This document shows, one piece after another, positions 1 to 11,176 of a DNA stretch of 64,000 nucleotides. Source of the stretch: Daldinia sp. FL1419. Lineage: Eukaryota > Ascomycota > Sordariomycetes > Xylariales > Hypoxylaceae. The notes beneath the pieces are model-generated. The model did not search any database and was not told the DNA's origin. It saw nothing but the letters and a program-made list of their open reading frames with translations. Made by a program: the position numbers and the translations under genes. Location of the stretch: contig MU623345.1 in assembly GCA_025201765.1 (NCBI GenBank), positions 62,001 to 126,000 on the forward strand. Reading direction: 5' to 3'. Position 1 is the stretch's first letter, and each line of letters starts with the position of its first letter.

Positions 1-479
1 TTGCCAGCTGAATCATCACATAGCAAGCTGTTAACTTGACCCGAAAGATTAGCCAGAGGAGTGACCTTGGAAGTATCCGGGTCAAAGGAAGCGATGCCTG
101 GTGACTGTACTCCGCCTAAACTCGTGAAGTTGCCTCCTAGGATGACCTGCCCTTGAAACATACACATCGTTTGAATAGATGCGTCCGCTTCTAGAAGATT
201 TACGAATACGCCATTTGGAAGGCGCGTCAGGAGCTGTTCAGATCCGTTAGAACTGAAAGGCAGCTCTGTTTGCCTATCATATTGATAAAGAGAAATGCCG
301 CTGAAGTCGCCCGCAATTCCAACCCTTCCTAATTGACTTGTATCAAGATTCGCATCAGGTATCTGATTGAAGGTGATCGCACTCGATAGCGATACGAATG
401 AAGTGAGAGCAAGGAGCCATGGTGACGATATCGAAGCACGACCGCGCATGGCGCAGTTCCGGCGGAATGCTATTTTCAT
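1..479 (-). CDS. RAX2: Rax2-like cell-polarity protein, N-terminal part (runs off left edge)
   Basis: Open reading frame on the minus strand from the ATG at 479 to the window edge, about 159 codons, with no stop. The N-terminus is basic, then a hydrophobic run (residues about 19-35) typical of a signal peptide. After it comes ITFNQIP and then LDTSQLGRVGIAGDFSGIS, which I recognise as the conserved opening of fungal Rax2 (cortical marker for bud or tip polarity, a large type I membrane protein with Kelch-like repeats). A further repeat-like block reads GNFTSLGGVQSPGIASFDP. In yeast Rax2 acts with Rax1 in bipolar budding; in filamentous fungi it helps maintain polar growth. The body of the protein (usually over 1,100 residues) lies outside the window. 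The start fits because the signal peptide follows directly. Family identity is recognition; the rest of the gene is unseen. Confidence 0.9.
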   Translation of the reverse strand, partial: MKIAFRRNCAMRGRASISSPWLLALTSFVSLSSAITFNQIPDANLDTSQLGRVGIAGDFSGISLYQYDRQTELPFSSNGSEQLLTRLPNGVFVNLLEADASIQTMCMFQGQVILGGNFTSLGGVQSPGIASFDPDTSKVTPLANLSGQVNSLLCDDSAG

Positions 480-3253
480 GATTACCTCAACCTATGTCCG
501 GAGTCAAGGGCGACCGTGTCCGTAGCTCGATAATATCTGATTTCGAAGTTTCCTATTAACAAAAACCCCGTCTTCCAACACGGCGCAAACGTTCTATTTT
601 TCGACGGAGTCCATAACCTCGAGGAAATCGATATGTGATGTGCGCGCGGAAATCGGAATTAAAAGCTAATAGTAAGTGCAGATCGAAGGTGGTCGCGCGG
701 CGTGGTTTGTTATTGCGATAGGATTAATTATTGAAAATGTAGGTTCGGCGTTGAAAAACAAAAACTAAATGAGTGGACTGACGGGAATCCCGAGACGACG
801 AGTAGTGTCAATTAAGATTAAATCTTGAGCTGACTTTTTGTTATTGAACTCGGCCGTCGGGCGAGATGCGTCCTCTCCTCTGCTTCCAAGATTTAGAGGA
901 AAGTGGTTCTTAGTGAATGCCTAGGTCTAGCGGTAATAATTGAGTTGGAATGGGCTGTGCAGCGGTACCCAAGTGCCTAGAGTGTGTTGTCACTAGGTGT
1001 GGGGGGGTGTCTGCACTGGTACCCTATTAGCTCACGTCAACCACTAAGATTTCCCCCAATTTTAACCTAAACAAGGCTTTGCTTAAAAAGGGAATCCAAA
1101 TCGAGATGAAGGAAAGTTTGTCATTGGAAGAAAAATACCAAACGAGAGAGTATTGATATAATTCAAGATATCAAATTTAACAGGCGAAGATTCAACAAGA
1201 AAAATGTTGCTCTGTAGCACGATAATAACCGCCTGCCCGCCCAAAAGAAACATCTAAAAGGTGTAACAAGGAAAAAGGGAGGTTTATTACTGACCAGTTC
1301 TAGACTTGATACTGAATGCACAATGCAACGGTCGTCTGATGGAGGTATCACTTCAGGAGTGATGTGTATTGCCAACTGTACTACTACTGCGATAAATAGA
1401 AGCAATGCGCTTCCTATTGCCTAGGCCGCCCACTTAATCCCAGTCTCTTGGGAACCCGGATTATTCAACTTGATCTTTTGTTTGGCTAGGTGCCTAGGAA
1501 TCAAGATTTGACAGCGATAAGGACTCGCTTAATCCAATATGCCAGGGCTGATGATTTGAAAGTGTCTATCGGTGATTATTCGTAAACGAGCGACGTGGGA
1601 AATATTGTATCTATCCCTTTGGTGGTGAAATGAGCGAATGTGGGAAATGGTGACGACGCGATCGTACTCGGTGTGTCTTAACTGTCCCAGAACCTGTTGT
1701 TGTCAAACGTGGTTTGCCTGATAATTATGTCCTCAGATCAGGGGTTCGGGAGCAAGTATTAATTGGATCGTCAAAAAACGCGAACGAGTGACTAAAAATG
1801 AGAAACGACTGTTATGAAAAAAGAAATGCCGTATGGGCAAGAATAGTGCAACAAAATATTGTTGCACACTTCGATTTATTAGTCTAGAGTAATAACGAGG
1901 TAAAATGAGTGACAATACTCTTTGGATGTTTTCTGCCTCTGAGCTGTCCAATGTCAAATTGAACGTTGAATGTCGAACAGTGGGGGAGAAAAACGGCCAG
2001 CATACAACAGCAAGGAAAGAAGCTAGAGCGAAAAGTGCGAGAATGGGGAGGCTTGGAAGTTGGGAGGGTCTGCACCTGGCACCTGCAGTAGCGTAATTTT
2101 CTGCGGGCAGCCTAGTCGATGGTAGCCAGCTTAGGTCACCTTGGTACAGGCGCATCAGATGCATCGTGCGCCCTTTTACTATGTACCATAATACGATGTA
2201 CGCGCATCCATGCTCCACATGTGTTCATAAGGGGCTTACAGGGGTCATATCGTAATCGTATGTAATCTTCCTGAGGGAAGCCACAATCTCGTCTTTCCGT
2301 TCTGTAACTAGTCTAGTCTCATCGTTCAACTGCAAGTGGCCGATAAAAGAGGGGCCAAGGGCGGGATCTAACCCGAGCGAAGTCTCACAGACGGTTTTCT
2401 CGTGTTTCTATTATGCGACTCTCGTCATTTTACCAGACGATCTTGCATCATAACCATATACTGAGCCGAATAGTGAAAGCGACGATGAACATCCCTATGA
2501 ATAGGAGAACCCGATCCCGTTGTTGTTTAAGTCTGACTTATAATTTAATCCAGAACACCTAAATATGTATTCAGATGTCGAAAGCTTACCTCATTTAGGT
2601 CATTCGGATGATCGCTAACGTCGGAAAGCTAACCAATGACAGAGTAAGCAGCAATAGCTCCTTCCAATTTTAAACCCATAGGATCTTTTATATGTGAGGT
2701 AGTAATTGCTTTACCGCCACCGTAACGTCAAAAGCACCTACATAACGTACAGTCAGCCGGGAGAGGATAAGCAGCGATAATAAATATCGATATTTAATCT
2801 TTCGGGACTACGGGCACGGAATCAGGCATGCGTAAATGCCAGATTTGGGGCTTTATCGAATCATGCAAGATGCTCAGATGCGAGATGCAAGATACATTAA
2901 TATAGCTGTGGACTGGAACTGGGGGCCGGGACCAGACCCAAGAAAACGCCACTACTCTTACCAGTCGCAATAGATTCCGGGAGAGCGAGGAGATCCGCAC
3001 ATGGATTGGATAGAGTTGGTTGGTTCATCCTACGCACTCCTCCGACTCCGCCCTTAAGTTTCCTATTCGATGGCTAACTAAATGATAAATATCTTGAAGG
3101 CTCAGCCTTACAGATCATCCCGCAAATTAGAACAAGTCCGTTTCGTTGGTTACTTCTTCGATAGCGTAGGTTATAGAGTAGGAAGGTCGAGCTGAGCTGG
3201 CCTGACCTAATTGGTTGATTGCTCGTAGAGACAGACTGACTCTATTCAGTATC
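480..3253. other. Gene-poor intergenic region, about 2.8 kb
   Basis: This lies upstream of the Rax2-like start and downstream of the Lcl3-like stop, so it should hold the Rax2 promoter. The longest reading frame is a 161-codon one on the minus strand (about 1733-2218). It lacks coding-like codon use or recognisable motifs, and I treat it as chance. No RNA gene or repeat stands out. Confidence 0.6.
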
Positions 3254-4104
3254 TCATGACTTAGTGCCGCCATTTTGTGAGTCCCCCAAGTTCATTCGGG
3301 TCTTGTAATCGCGAGGGCTTTCGAAGAATTGCGGGTTGCCGCCCCACATCCCTCTCTTCGCAGCCTTTGCTTTACTCTCTGCAGCCTTGTACTTCTCCTC
3401 GAGACCACCAAACTCCGCACCAGTCTTAGCCTCGTATGTTGTAGCCAGGCCCCGTTTTAACATTTCCAGACCAACATCACGACGGATTAAAAACCGTCTC
3501 ACAAATACGGTGGCGACCACGCGATCATACTGATCGCGTCTATATATCTTAGCTCGCACCCTTCGACCAAGTATGTAGTCAGACAACCAAACGAGGGCAT
3601 CCGTCGAGAACGGTTGGGCAGGTCGTCCAAAGTGAGCCCCTTCTGGTGCGTCGATACCGGCAATACGTATAGGGATCTAAGAATTTTTAAGAGTTAGATA
3701 TAGAGAAGTATCCAACAGGTCAATAGGCAACCTACCGTCTTATTCTTCAACTCCACCTTCTTGACCGGGACGTTTCGTAGCCATCCCCACCCCGCTAAGC
3801 GACCACCCGGTGTATGGTATAAATGGAAGTTGTCTCCATCCCCGACACTCGTAACTTGGCCGAAGATACTTCTTTTCCTGAAAGAACTCGGTCGGATATG
3901 AAGAGTTCCGGGAATGCGACGTAGGTACGAACGGTAAATCTGTAAGGAGGCGACAACAGTCGTTGTTACGAGCAAAGTCGGAACCCAATTTCTAGGGTCT
4001 TTGTAGTGTTGCCAATCGGTTCCGTTTAAACTGTCGGACCAGGAGACTGGTCGCCTCGAAGAATCACCATCTTTCCCAGAGGCAGAGGTGAAAGGCCATA
4101 CCAT
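3254..4104 (-). CDS. LCL3: Lcl3-type membrane-anchored endonuclease (TNase domain)
   Basis: Two exons, 4104..3736 and 3676..3254, with a 59-nt GTAGGT...TTAG intron at 3677..3735. They join in phase 0 to give 263 residues. One hydrophobic segment (about residues 41-60) precedes a staphylococcal-nuclease (TNase) domain. The Ca-binding DGD sits at 89-91, the catalytic Arg at 127 in IPIRIAG, and the Asp-Ala-Pro-Glu motif at 132-135, with a basic RRDQYDR stretch further on. Length and order match fungal Lcl3, a mitochondrial or membrane-associated nuclease-like protein. It would hydrolyse nucleic acid phosphodiester bonds if active; the key residues appear present. The Lys-rich C-terminal half is usual for the family. 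A MITE-like element sits about 160 bp upstream of the start, inside the probable promoter. Confidence 0.92.
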
Positions 4105-4203
4105 TATAACCGCGATTTGAAAAGGCTAACAACCAATCCTTGGAAAATCCTTGGATTTGAACAGAGAAGCGGTTGCTTATTTGAGGTCCCCTAAGTTTAA
4201 ACC

Positions 4204-4240
4204 GATCGGCAGTCGGCAGCAATCGGCAGCAATTGGCAGC
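4204..4240. repeat. Short imperfect tandem repeat (about 10-bp ATCGGCAGCA unit)
   Basis: Four imperfect copies of a GGCAGC-containing unit lie between the Lcl3-like start and the MITE. Seen directly in the sequence; probably replication slippage. Confidence 0.6.
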
Positions 4241-4264
4241 CTTGTAACTTTCCCTAAAAGAGTA

Positions 4265-4523
4265 CGAAGGTCCGGGCCAAAAGTCTTGCACATCTGAGCT
4301 TGGTAAGGCACGTATGAATTCAAAAGGGCTTACACTGTATTATCCAAGTTATAGTGGCTGATACTGCTGTGGATTTAGTGTTAAGCTACCTGGGCTCAGT
4401 AGAGACGCTACTATTAAAGTCTTAGCTTAGCGGGTATGTAATACAGTATGGGTAAAAAACAAAGACGATCGCATACGGTGGTCAAGCTTGGACCATGTGC
4501 AAGACTTTTGGCCCGGACCTTCG
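4265..4523. mobile_element. MITE-like non-autonomous element with about 30-bp inverted termini and TA flanks
   Basis: The left end reads CGAAGGTCCGGGCCAAAAGT followed by CTTGCACAT. The right end is its exact reverse complement for 29 bp. Similarity continues imperfectly inward (AGCTTG, then CGTATG on both sides). Both ends are flanked by TA (4263-4264 and 4524-4525), as expected of a TA target duplication by Tc1/mariner-type transposases. The element is about 260 bp and has no transposase ORF. It lies in the upstream region of the Lcl3-like gene. An alternative is a hairpin of non-transposon origin. Confidence 0.65.
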
Positions 4524-5215
4524 TAGAACCTAGTTTCTTATCTTATCTTTTTTGCTTGCTGCAGTACCACCTTAACCCCCCTGCCCCCCTAACCCCCTTG
4601 GAAACAAGCAAGCCAAGTCCAATGTTGCATCTTGCATGTGTGAAACGAAAGCCCCCGTCGACGTCAATGTGCAGCTAGTTATCAATCATATCAAACTTAA
4701 AAAAGTACATGAATATGTTAGAAGGAGCTACTTAAGAGCTCAAATGACCATCAAAAAGGTGAAACGAAAATAATCATAATATTCTAACCTAGATCAAAGT
4801 TTAACCGCTTTTGTTACCTTTCAAAGGCAGATGTCAATTTGGGCGTAAATATTTGTTTCATGACCTAACCCATCACATACGACGAATATCATATTCCCAA
4901 CGAAAAAAACATATGTCTACCACGCATATCTAAAGGACTTTGAGCCTCAACTTATTCCAGCAACAACATTAGGCATCTATCCCGGAGTTACAACAACGAT
5001 AATCCACGAACAGGCATTCAGATACCACGCAGCATCTTATAAGAGGTTTATATCTCCCTTGGCTGAGTAGGAATCATAGCCATTGGCTAAGAAGATAGAT
5101 ACTATTTTACGCGCGTCCATTGGATTAAGCAATTGGGATTTCTCGAGATATTGCAACCCGATGGTCTGAGTGCAGGCTTGAGTTTCTCTTAGGTGTTAGT
5201 TCTCGAAGCGTCACG

Positions 5216-7906
5216 ATGTCGATCGCTCGTCGACGGGCGGTTCAACTCCAAGAATCAGAACACCAACCTCTTTTAAGTCGCGTCGTTTTTGGCAACGCCC
5301 CAGAGCAGGAACCATTATCGGGCAGCGAAATAAATACCCACGCCCACTTACCGGTCTATACAAATATTCACAGAATACGAAGAGACGTCATCAGCATAGT
5401 CGAAGACTTTCTCACTCTCGAGCAGCTAACGGACCTTCGGCTCAATATCTCAGTCGTCCGGCCCCTGGTAGACAAGCTATACGAACGAAATGATATCTCC
5501 ATCGGTAAGTGTTCTGACTTGATATGTTAAGTTGTCTAGGCTTTGCATTTAGTCCTCGGTGCCCCTTGTAGATTGTAGAAGTAAGACTGATGGCGGACTA
5601 GTTTATTGCTTGCTCGTGAACCGCTCTCAGTTCCTACACGAACAGGAACATATGACCAATAGACAAAATGTTCATTTCACACGGGCAACCCTTTGTGAGC
5701 TTGTAGCTACCCGCATCCTACGACGTTTTGGCGACGACAACCCGGGCTCTGAAGGGCTCCTTCTTTTAGCTAATATCCTAGTCGCCGGGTTCGGGCCATT
5801 TCAAAACGCTCCAGAGGAGATTCGAGAAGAAGCCTTTCTTGGCCCCTCGTGGAGCCAGAATAGGACTTTACCAGCACTTGAGGTGGCTATCCTAACTAGT
5901 AGCAAGCACTTCCTAAGTTCTACGCACTGCCAGAAAGTGTAGGTTTCTCCGACTAAGGATTGGCAATGGAGCTCACAGATAGTAGTGTCAATGCAATTTA
6001 CATTGGGCAAGTCATTTATACCCCAACCACTTTTGGTAAGTAACTAGTCGATTCAATCTACCCCTACCATCTTCCTAAGGCTAACATAGATGATAACAGT
6101 ATGTAACCCAACCGAGACGGTCCATTTTGCCCTTGAGCAAATAATGGTCTTATACTAGCCGGTATGATTGCTAACATCAATAGTTGGATATGATACCGGA
6201 TCGGTACAAGCTTAAGCCTATCTCGTTGTACGAACCGCGAGAAGCACCTTTGCTCAACCAGTATCGACTAGTAGTACCTCGCACCAGGAATATACTAGAA
6301 ATAACCCAATTCATTATCCTCCTTACATTATATCTTCTGTTCATGCTTGAACGCAACCCGGGTTATCTGAGCGTCTTCGAGATGGCATTTTCGGTCTACG
6401 CATTCGGCTGGGTCCTTGATCAGTTTGCAACGATCCTAGCCCATGGATGGTAAATAATAATATTGAGCCCTTTACACAATTGTCTACTAAAAGAGGTAAT
6501 AGGAACGTATACACACAAAACCTTTGGTCATTCCTGGATGTTATGTTCGCAATAGTCTATTGGATATACTTGATATTAAGAATATACGGTTGGAAAACTG
6601 GTCAGTCCGAACCAGGTCAACAAGCTCTCGATGTGCTCGCAATGGGGGCACCAGTGCTCGTCCCTCGACTAGCGTTCAACTTGTTATCAGATAACTTAGT
6701 GTTCTTATCCCTACGATCTATGATGGCGGACTTTACTCTGCTTACGGCCTTAGCAGCTTGGTTAGTACTATGGTATTCGATGGAACCCGGCAAGACTAAC
6801 GATGATTAGGTGCTTCTGTGGCTTCTTGCTCTCCATGGTTTGGCTCGCGGAAGGGCGCCACAATATTGTGTAGGTTCCTTAGATATATGATGCGTTCGTA
6901 AACTCACCATCAGCAGGACCATCAGTAAGTGGATGTTATGGATTTGGTTTGGTCTAGATGGCACTGGTATTTCGCGTTCCGTAAGTAGGATTAGAAATGG
7001 TTCCTATGATTGCCTCGCTAATACCTTGCTCTGTAGACGGACTTCCACTGGCTCCTGGGCCCAACGTTGATGGTCACATTTGCGTTCCTGGGTAACACGC
7101 TATTCCTAACCATCTTGGTTTCAATGCTCTCGAATACATTCGGCACCATTGTCTCTAACGCCACTGCCGAGATCCAGTTCCGAAAAGCTGTTCTAACACT
7201 TGAAGGTGTGAAAAGTGATGCCATATTCGCATACCAACCTCCCTTTAACATCATTGCCCTGTTCGTACTGGTTCCGATGAGGTTCTTGGTCAGTCCTCGC
7301 TGGTTTCATAAGATTCACGTAGCAACTGTCAGGACGATCAATCTACCAGTACTACTCCTTATTGCTGCGATCGAAAGGCGACTTTTATGGTCAGATACGG
7401 AATTAGTGGAATACCCAACGGAGCAGCTACCAAAGAAACGCCGTAGTAGGAGTTGGTTTTGGGAGAAATGGAGGATAACAAGTCACGGGGACATCCAGGC
7501 CGTTTTCGACATCCCCCCACCGGATTCAGTTGAACGCGATATTGCGGTCGACGACGAACTGACGCACCATATGATCAGACGACAATTTGCTCGACAACAA
7601 AGTTCGACACTTGTAGAGTCGAGTAAAAACCAGGACAATGAGTCGAATCAGCCGCCAGCGCCTAAGACTCCGAGTCGTAGGGATTCCATAGCACCGTACG
7701 GGGTATTGACAGAACAGATACGATCCATCATGAGCGAATCGTCGGAAATCGAGGACCTAACAAGTCGCCTAGGCACGTTGGAGCGCACCGCTTCGAGGAT
7801 CGAGGGGATGCTACTGAGGTTATGCAACGATAGTAGTGGCGATAGCAACGCCATAGTAACATCAGAGCAGGAGGCGAATAATGACAACTACGGTACGATG
7901 TTTTAA
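5216..7906 (+). CDS. YVC1: Yvc1-type vacuolar TRP-like calcium channel (exon 3/4 junction uncertain)
   Basis: Proposed exons are 5216-5504, 5602-5938, 5986-6035, (6100-6119), 6184-6449, 6503-6760, 6810-6869, 6917-6980 and 7037-7906, which total 737 residues. The protein matches fungal Yvc1: an N-terminal soluble domain beginning VYTNIHRIRR, a conserved PLLNQYRLVVPRTRN before the first membrane segment, several hydrophobic helices (such as FIILLTLYLLFML), and the pore/last-helix region around WLLGPTLMVTFAFLGNTLF. A charged cytosolic tail of about 150 residues carries a probable coiled coil (LTSRLGTLERTASRIEGML). Yvc1 releases Ca2+ from the vacuole. Six junctions are phase-consistent with GT-AG signals. 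Between exons 3 and 4 direct joining shifts the frame by one. A 20-nt exon at 6100-6119 restores it but adds seven residues absent from my memory of the family. Otherwise there is a 1-nt indel. Identity is secure; that junction is not. Confidence 0.87.
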
Positions 7907-8464
7907 CTCGGCTATATATGGCAGCATTGCGGCATGGATATCCCCTTCGGATGAACATAAGCGTAGGCGTATAAGCTAAATTGTTGTATTATCGGACTTG
8001 AGAATTTATGGAGCATACATTGAGTACAGTGACAAGAGGTTTAGCTCTTGAATAAGTACTAACAGCAGACTTGTGACCTAAACGAGTAGCTATTGCTCCT
8101 TAATGCCACTGTGAATAAAGTCATTGGTCAGTGTCCACGTTGATTGGTGTTGTAAATCGATTGATAAGAGAATTGGCAGGCACATAGACGTAACCAAGTA
8201 CACGTAGAGAAGTACAGGTGTTTGCCAGTCCGACTTGCTCCTTCACTTCCAATCACGAGTTGATGAATGGAATGCAACTGCTTTTTTTTCCCCCCTTGAG
8301 CTTTCTTTCTCAAACTAGGTAGACAACTTCCCATCAAGGTAAAACTCGATTTAAACCCCGTATCAGCTAAATACAATCAACTTTTAGCAATATCAACTAC
8401 ATCTATGCCTACCTATCTACAATACTAGCTACAGGAATTATCTTCCTCAGCGGAAAATAGAGAG
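7907..8464. other. Intergenic, no gene seen
   Basis: AT-rich sequence following the Yvc1-like stop, with a short T/C run near 8282-8296. Nothing else supported. Confidence 0.6.
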
Positions 8465-8893
8465 ATGTGTAGAACGAACCGTACGTATATTTTGCTTTTG
8501 CTGCTTGCGAATGTGTTCAGGATTATGAGTCCAGTGGAACTGCGCTTTTGGTTTAAATACCTACACCACCCATCTATTAAAGAATATTCAACCCAGGCGA
8601 TACTAACTATGATATTCATAGACTACCGCAGCCGCTGCTGCCGACACCACTGGCTACAGATCTGGCAACCGTGCTACCCCGGCGTGGGATTCAACAACTG
8701 CGATACCTTCGGCGACGGCGTCGCGCGTGGACTAGCGCCTACTATTGATGCGGAGGGCTTGTGCCCCGCGTGTCGCCTCTGCGGTTGCTACGACAAGAAC
8801 CAGATCCGTATGATCTTGAATATCAAGGACCGCTGGCGATGGGGTTTCGGTCCGAGTAAATGCGACCCGGGGTTGGAGTGTGCCGTTATGTGA
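8465..8893 (+). CDS. Small cysteine-rich protein of unknown function
   Basis: Open frame of 142 codons. The 3' two thirds (from about 8620) has strongly coding-like codon use, with C or G in most third positions, and encodes a Cys/Trp/Gly-rich segment: RSRCCRHHW, QPCYPGVGFNNCDTFGDG, CPACRLCGCY and FGPSKCDPG. I do not recognise the family. About eleven cysteines in 90 residues, including a CxxCxxCxC cluster, suggest metal binding or disulfides. The 5' third looks less coding-like, so the true start may be a later Met (for example at 8525) or an upstream exon joined at the AG before 8621. No convincing signal peptide follows from the 8465 start, although LLLLLANVF is hydrophobic. It sits alone between the Yvc1-like and Mtq2 genes on the same strand. 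Confidence 0.4.
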   Translation: MCRTNRTYILLLLLANVFRIMSPVELRFWFKYLHHPSIKEYSTQAILTMIFIDYRSRCCRHHWLQIWQPCYPGVGFNNCDTFGDGVARGLAPTIDAEGLCPACRLCGCYDKNQIRMILNIKDRWRWGFGPSKCDPGLECAVM

Positions 8894-9451
8894 GAGGGGG
8901 TGATGTAGCTGGGAAGGAGAATATGAATATTGGCAAAGGGAGGGAGGGATGTTCAGGGGTGTTATTCCGTTGCTTTATGGGTACGTTGGATTAACTTGAT
9001 GCTATTTGCAATGTGGCTGGACGATAAGACTAACCGCTGAACGGCTTTTAGGTCATAAAAATATTATTATCTACACCGAATATCGGGTTTGCTTTCGCAT
9101 TATACCAACCTCGACTCGGATCATGACTATTGAGCATAGTGATGCTAGTTAGTTAGAGCAAAGGATACTCGATCATAGGTTTCAGCCATCATATCACCTA
9201 CGAGGCTAGGGCAAGCAAATATCCTATAAATATCATCTACTTACGGCTACTAGTATTTAATGTATATCAAAACGATAGTCCTAGTCGGAGTGCGTTCGAC
9301 GGGAATCAATATACCCATCGTTATCATACCAGACGGAAGACGAACATAATCACGTGCTTTAGGTTTTGTGCTTGAAAAAAATTAGTTCAGGCTTAACTTG
9401 ACGTTAACATCATCATTTGCTTCGACGCTTCAACACGATATAGGCGTAGCT
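8894..9451. other. Intergenic, upstream of Mtq2
   Basis: About 560 bp, AT-rich and unique. It includes a TCACGTG-like site near 9350 (aatcacgtgctt), a possible bHLH-type E-box in the Mtq2 promoter. Nothing else seen. Confidence 0.5.
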
Positions 9452-10195
9452 ATGCTGCCGACGCCCGACACCTCGCACGTGGCGTACGAGAGGGTATACG
9501 AGCCGGCGGAAGACTCCTTTCTACTGCTGGACACGCTCTCCTCTGTCTCCGAGACGGCATTCCTCCAGACCCGCTTCGGAGGCGGCTATGTTCCGTTCGT
9601 GGTTGAGGTAGGACCCGGCTCAGGCGTCGTTATCGCTTTTATCAATGCGCAGGCGCAAGCCCTTTTCGGGTCCCGGGATGTTTTGACAGCAGCTGTGGAT
9701 GTTAATGGATACGCGTGTAAGGCTACAAACGAAACTGCGAAAAAAGCTGCATCGGAAAATGCTACAACACATGGAAAATTTCTCGGGGCTTTCCAAGGTG
9801 ACCTCGTGGCGCCGGTTAGGGATCGGTCGGTAGACGTATTGATCTTCAACCCGCCGTACGTACCTACGCCTGAACTGCCGAAACAGCCAGGGCGGGAGGA
9901 TCTGCCGCAGTTAGGTGCAAAGCCCTCGTTTGACGACGATTCGTACATGCTCTCGCTATCGTACGCAGGCGGAAAAGACGGAATGGAAACAACGCACAGG
10001 TTAATCAACAGCCTGCCTCAGGCCCTCTCCCGCCGAGGCTGTGCATACATCCTTCTCTGCGCTCAAAACAAGCCCGAAGAAGTCAAGCGACGAATCCTCA
10101 GCTTCGGAGAAACATGGAAAGTCGAGACAGTAGGGAATAGTGGGAAGCAAGCTGGATGGGAGAAGCTGCAGATCATTAGGATCTGGACAGAATAG
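9452..10195 (+). CDS. MTQ2: eRF1 glutamine methyltransferase catalytic subunit (Mtq2/HemK family)
   Basis: Single exon of 247 residues. It opens with VAYERVYEPAEDSFLLLD, the conserved N-terminus of Mtq2/N6AMT1. The SAM-binding motif I is VEVGPGSG (51-58). The catalytic NPPY motif, which holds the target glutamine side chain, is at 133-136 in IFNPPYVP. With the zinc-finger partner Trm112, Mtq2 methylates the Gln of the GGQ loop in release factor eRF1, acting in translation termination in the cytosol. Length is as expected (about 220-250). The ATG at 9452 is the first Met in frame; upstream codons lack a Met. It converges with the Sm D1 gene 426 bp away. Confidence 0.95.
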   Translation: MLPTPDTSHVAYERVYEPAEDSFLLLDTLSSVSETAFLQTRFGGGYVPFVVEVGPGSGVVIAFINAQAQALFGSRDVLTAAVDVNGYACKATNETAKKAASENATTHGKFLGAFQGDLVAPVRDRSVDVLIFNPPYVPTPELPKQPGREDLPQLGAKPSFDDDSYMLSLSYAGGKDGMETTHRLINSLPQALSRRGCAYILLCAQNKPEEVKRRILSFGETWKVETVGNSGKQAGWEKLQIIRIWTE

Positions 10196-10621
10196 GTGGT
10201 TAAGCAGCACGCGGGACGAAAAGAAGAATCTGGGACAATTTGGATTTTGGTGCCAATGGGACTTTATATTGGTTCTTGTGAGCCTTTCTCAGCTAGCTCC
10301 GACATGAAAGAATAAAAAACGAATTAAGTAGTTTTGCAAAGGAGCCATACCAGCTTTTTGCTATTCTTTCATGGTTCTCTGTGTGATGTTGCGTTTTCGT
10401 TTGCCTACCCCCCAACGCCGTAGAAGTAATGCCCACAACCAACTTGTCTTCCATATTCTCCCCCTTCCTCGCGAGACTTGACTCTCAAGATATTTGCTTG
10501 ACTTTGAAACGCAACCTTCTCTTCTCCTGTCCTGTCCTCTTGGAGGCGCAAATATCTCATGCTAAAAAATAATACGGCATCGACGACCCGTCTAAAGCTT
10601 GCGGCCAAGATTTTAGTCCTC
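10196..10621. other. Convergent intergenic region between Mtq2 and Sm D1
   Basis: Shared 3' region of two convergent genes. It is pyrimidine-rich near 10440-10560 and contains AATAAA-like sequence near 10312. No gene seen. Confidence 0.5.
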
Positions 10622-11176
10622 TCAAGGCCTTCCCCGTCCACGGCCCCGACCACGTCCTCGTCCTCTGCCACGGCCAACTCCTCGGGTACCTCTGTCCGCA
10701 GCCTCCTTTCGGGCCTTGTTCTTGGGCTTCACGGAGTCGTCGATAAGCAGGGTATCTAGCGGCAGCGAGTCGGGCAGGATGATGTAGCGGATGGTAGAGC
10801 CACGGATGTTCATGGTATCCAGAGAGATCGGGTCTTGGCCACGGGCCGTCATCTTGACTGTTCGGAGGGCGGTGTTCATCAACGGCGAGACGGACGTGAT
10901 TGTGCCGTGCACGATCGTTCCTGCAGCACCATTGCCATTAGCATTAGCCGCCATACAAGGGGCTCATTAACACAAGAAGAAGCTCGGCGCCTACCGTTCT
11001 TAAGCTCAATCGTCACCGTCTCGTTGACGCACTTCATCAAAAACCTGGGAGAAAACCAACACGATTAGCACCGGAGCCGCAGCAGCAGACGTAGCTTTGT
11101 AAAAGTACTTTGTTTAGCACACAATTATGCGCCGCACGGGAGAGAGGCGGTTAAAAACTTACCTGACGAGCTTCAT
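10622..11176 (-). CDS. SMD1: Small nuclear ribonucleoprotein Sm D1
   Basis: Three exons: 11176..11163 (only 14 nt, MKLV + AG), 11044..10995 and 10920..10622. Introns are 118 and 74 nt, and all phases fit, giving 120 residues. The start MKLVRFLMKCVNETVTIELK and then GTIVHGTITSVSPLMNTAL, the Sm2-type block IRGSTIRYIILPDSLPLD, and a C-terminal tail of GRGRGR repeats are diagnostic of Sm D1. It is one of seven Sm proteins forming the ring on U1, U2, U4 and U5 snRNA. The RG tail is the usual target of symmetric arginine dimethylation and SMN-type assembly. Very short first exons are common for this gene in fungi. Identity is very secure. Confidence 0.96.

Larger units (their letters stand above)
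4105..5215. other. Divergent intergenic region between the Lcl3-like and Yvc1-like genes
   Basis: About 1.1 kb shared as upstream region by two divergent genes. Apart from the MITE-like element and the short GGCAGC repeat, I see AT-rich unique sequence and no further gene. Confidence 0.6.

Noticed and set aside
1733..2218. 161-codon minus-strand frame
   Set aside because: No coding-like codon use, no motif, and contains runs of hydrophobic and aromatic residues typical of AT-rich chance ORFs.
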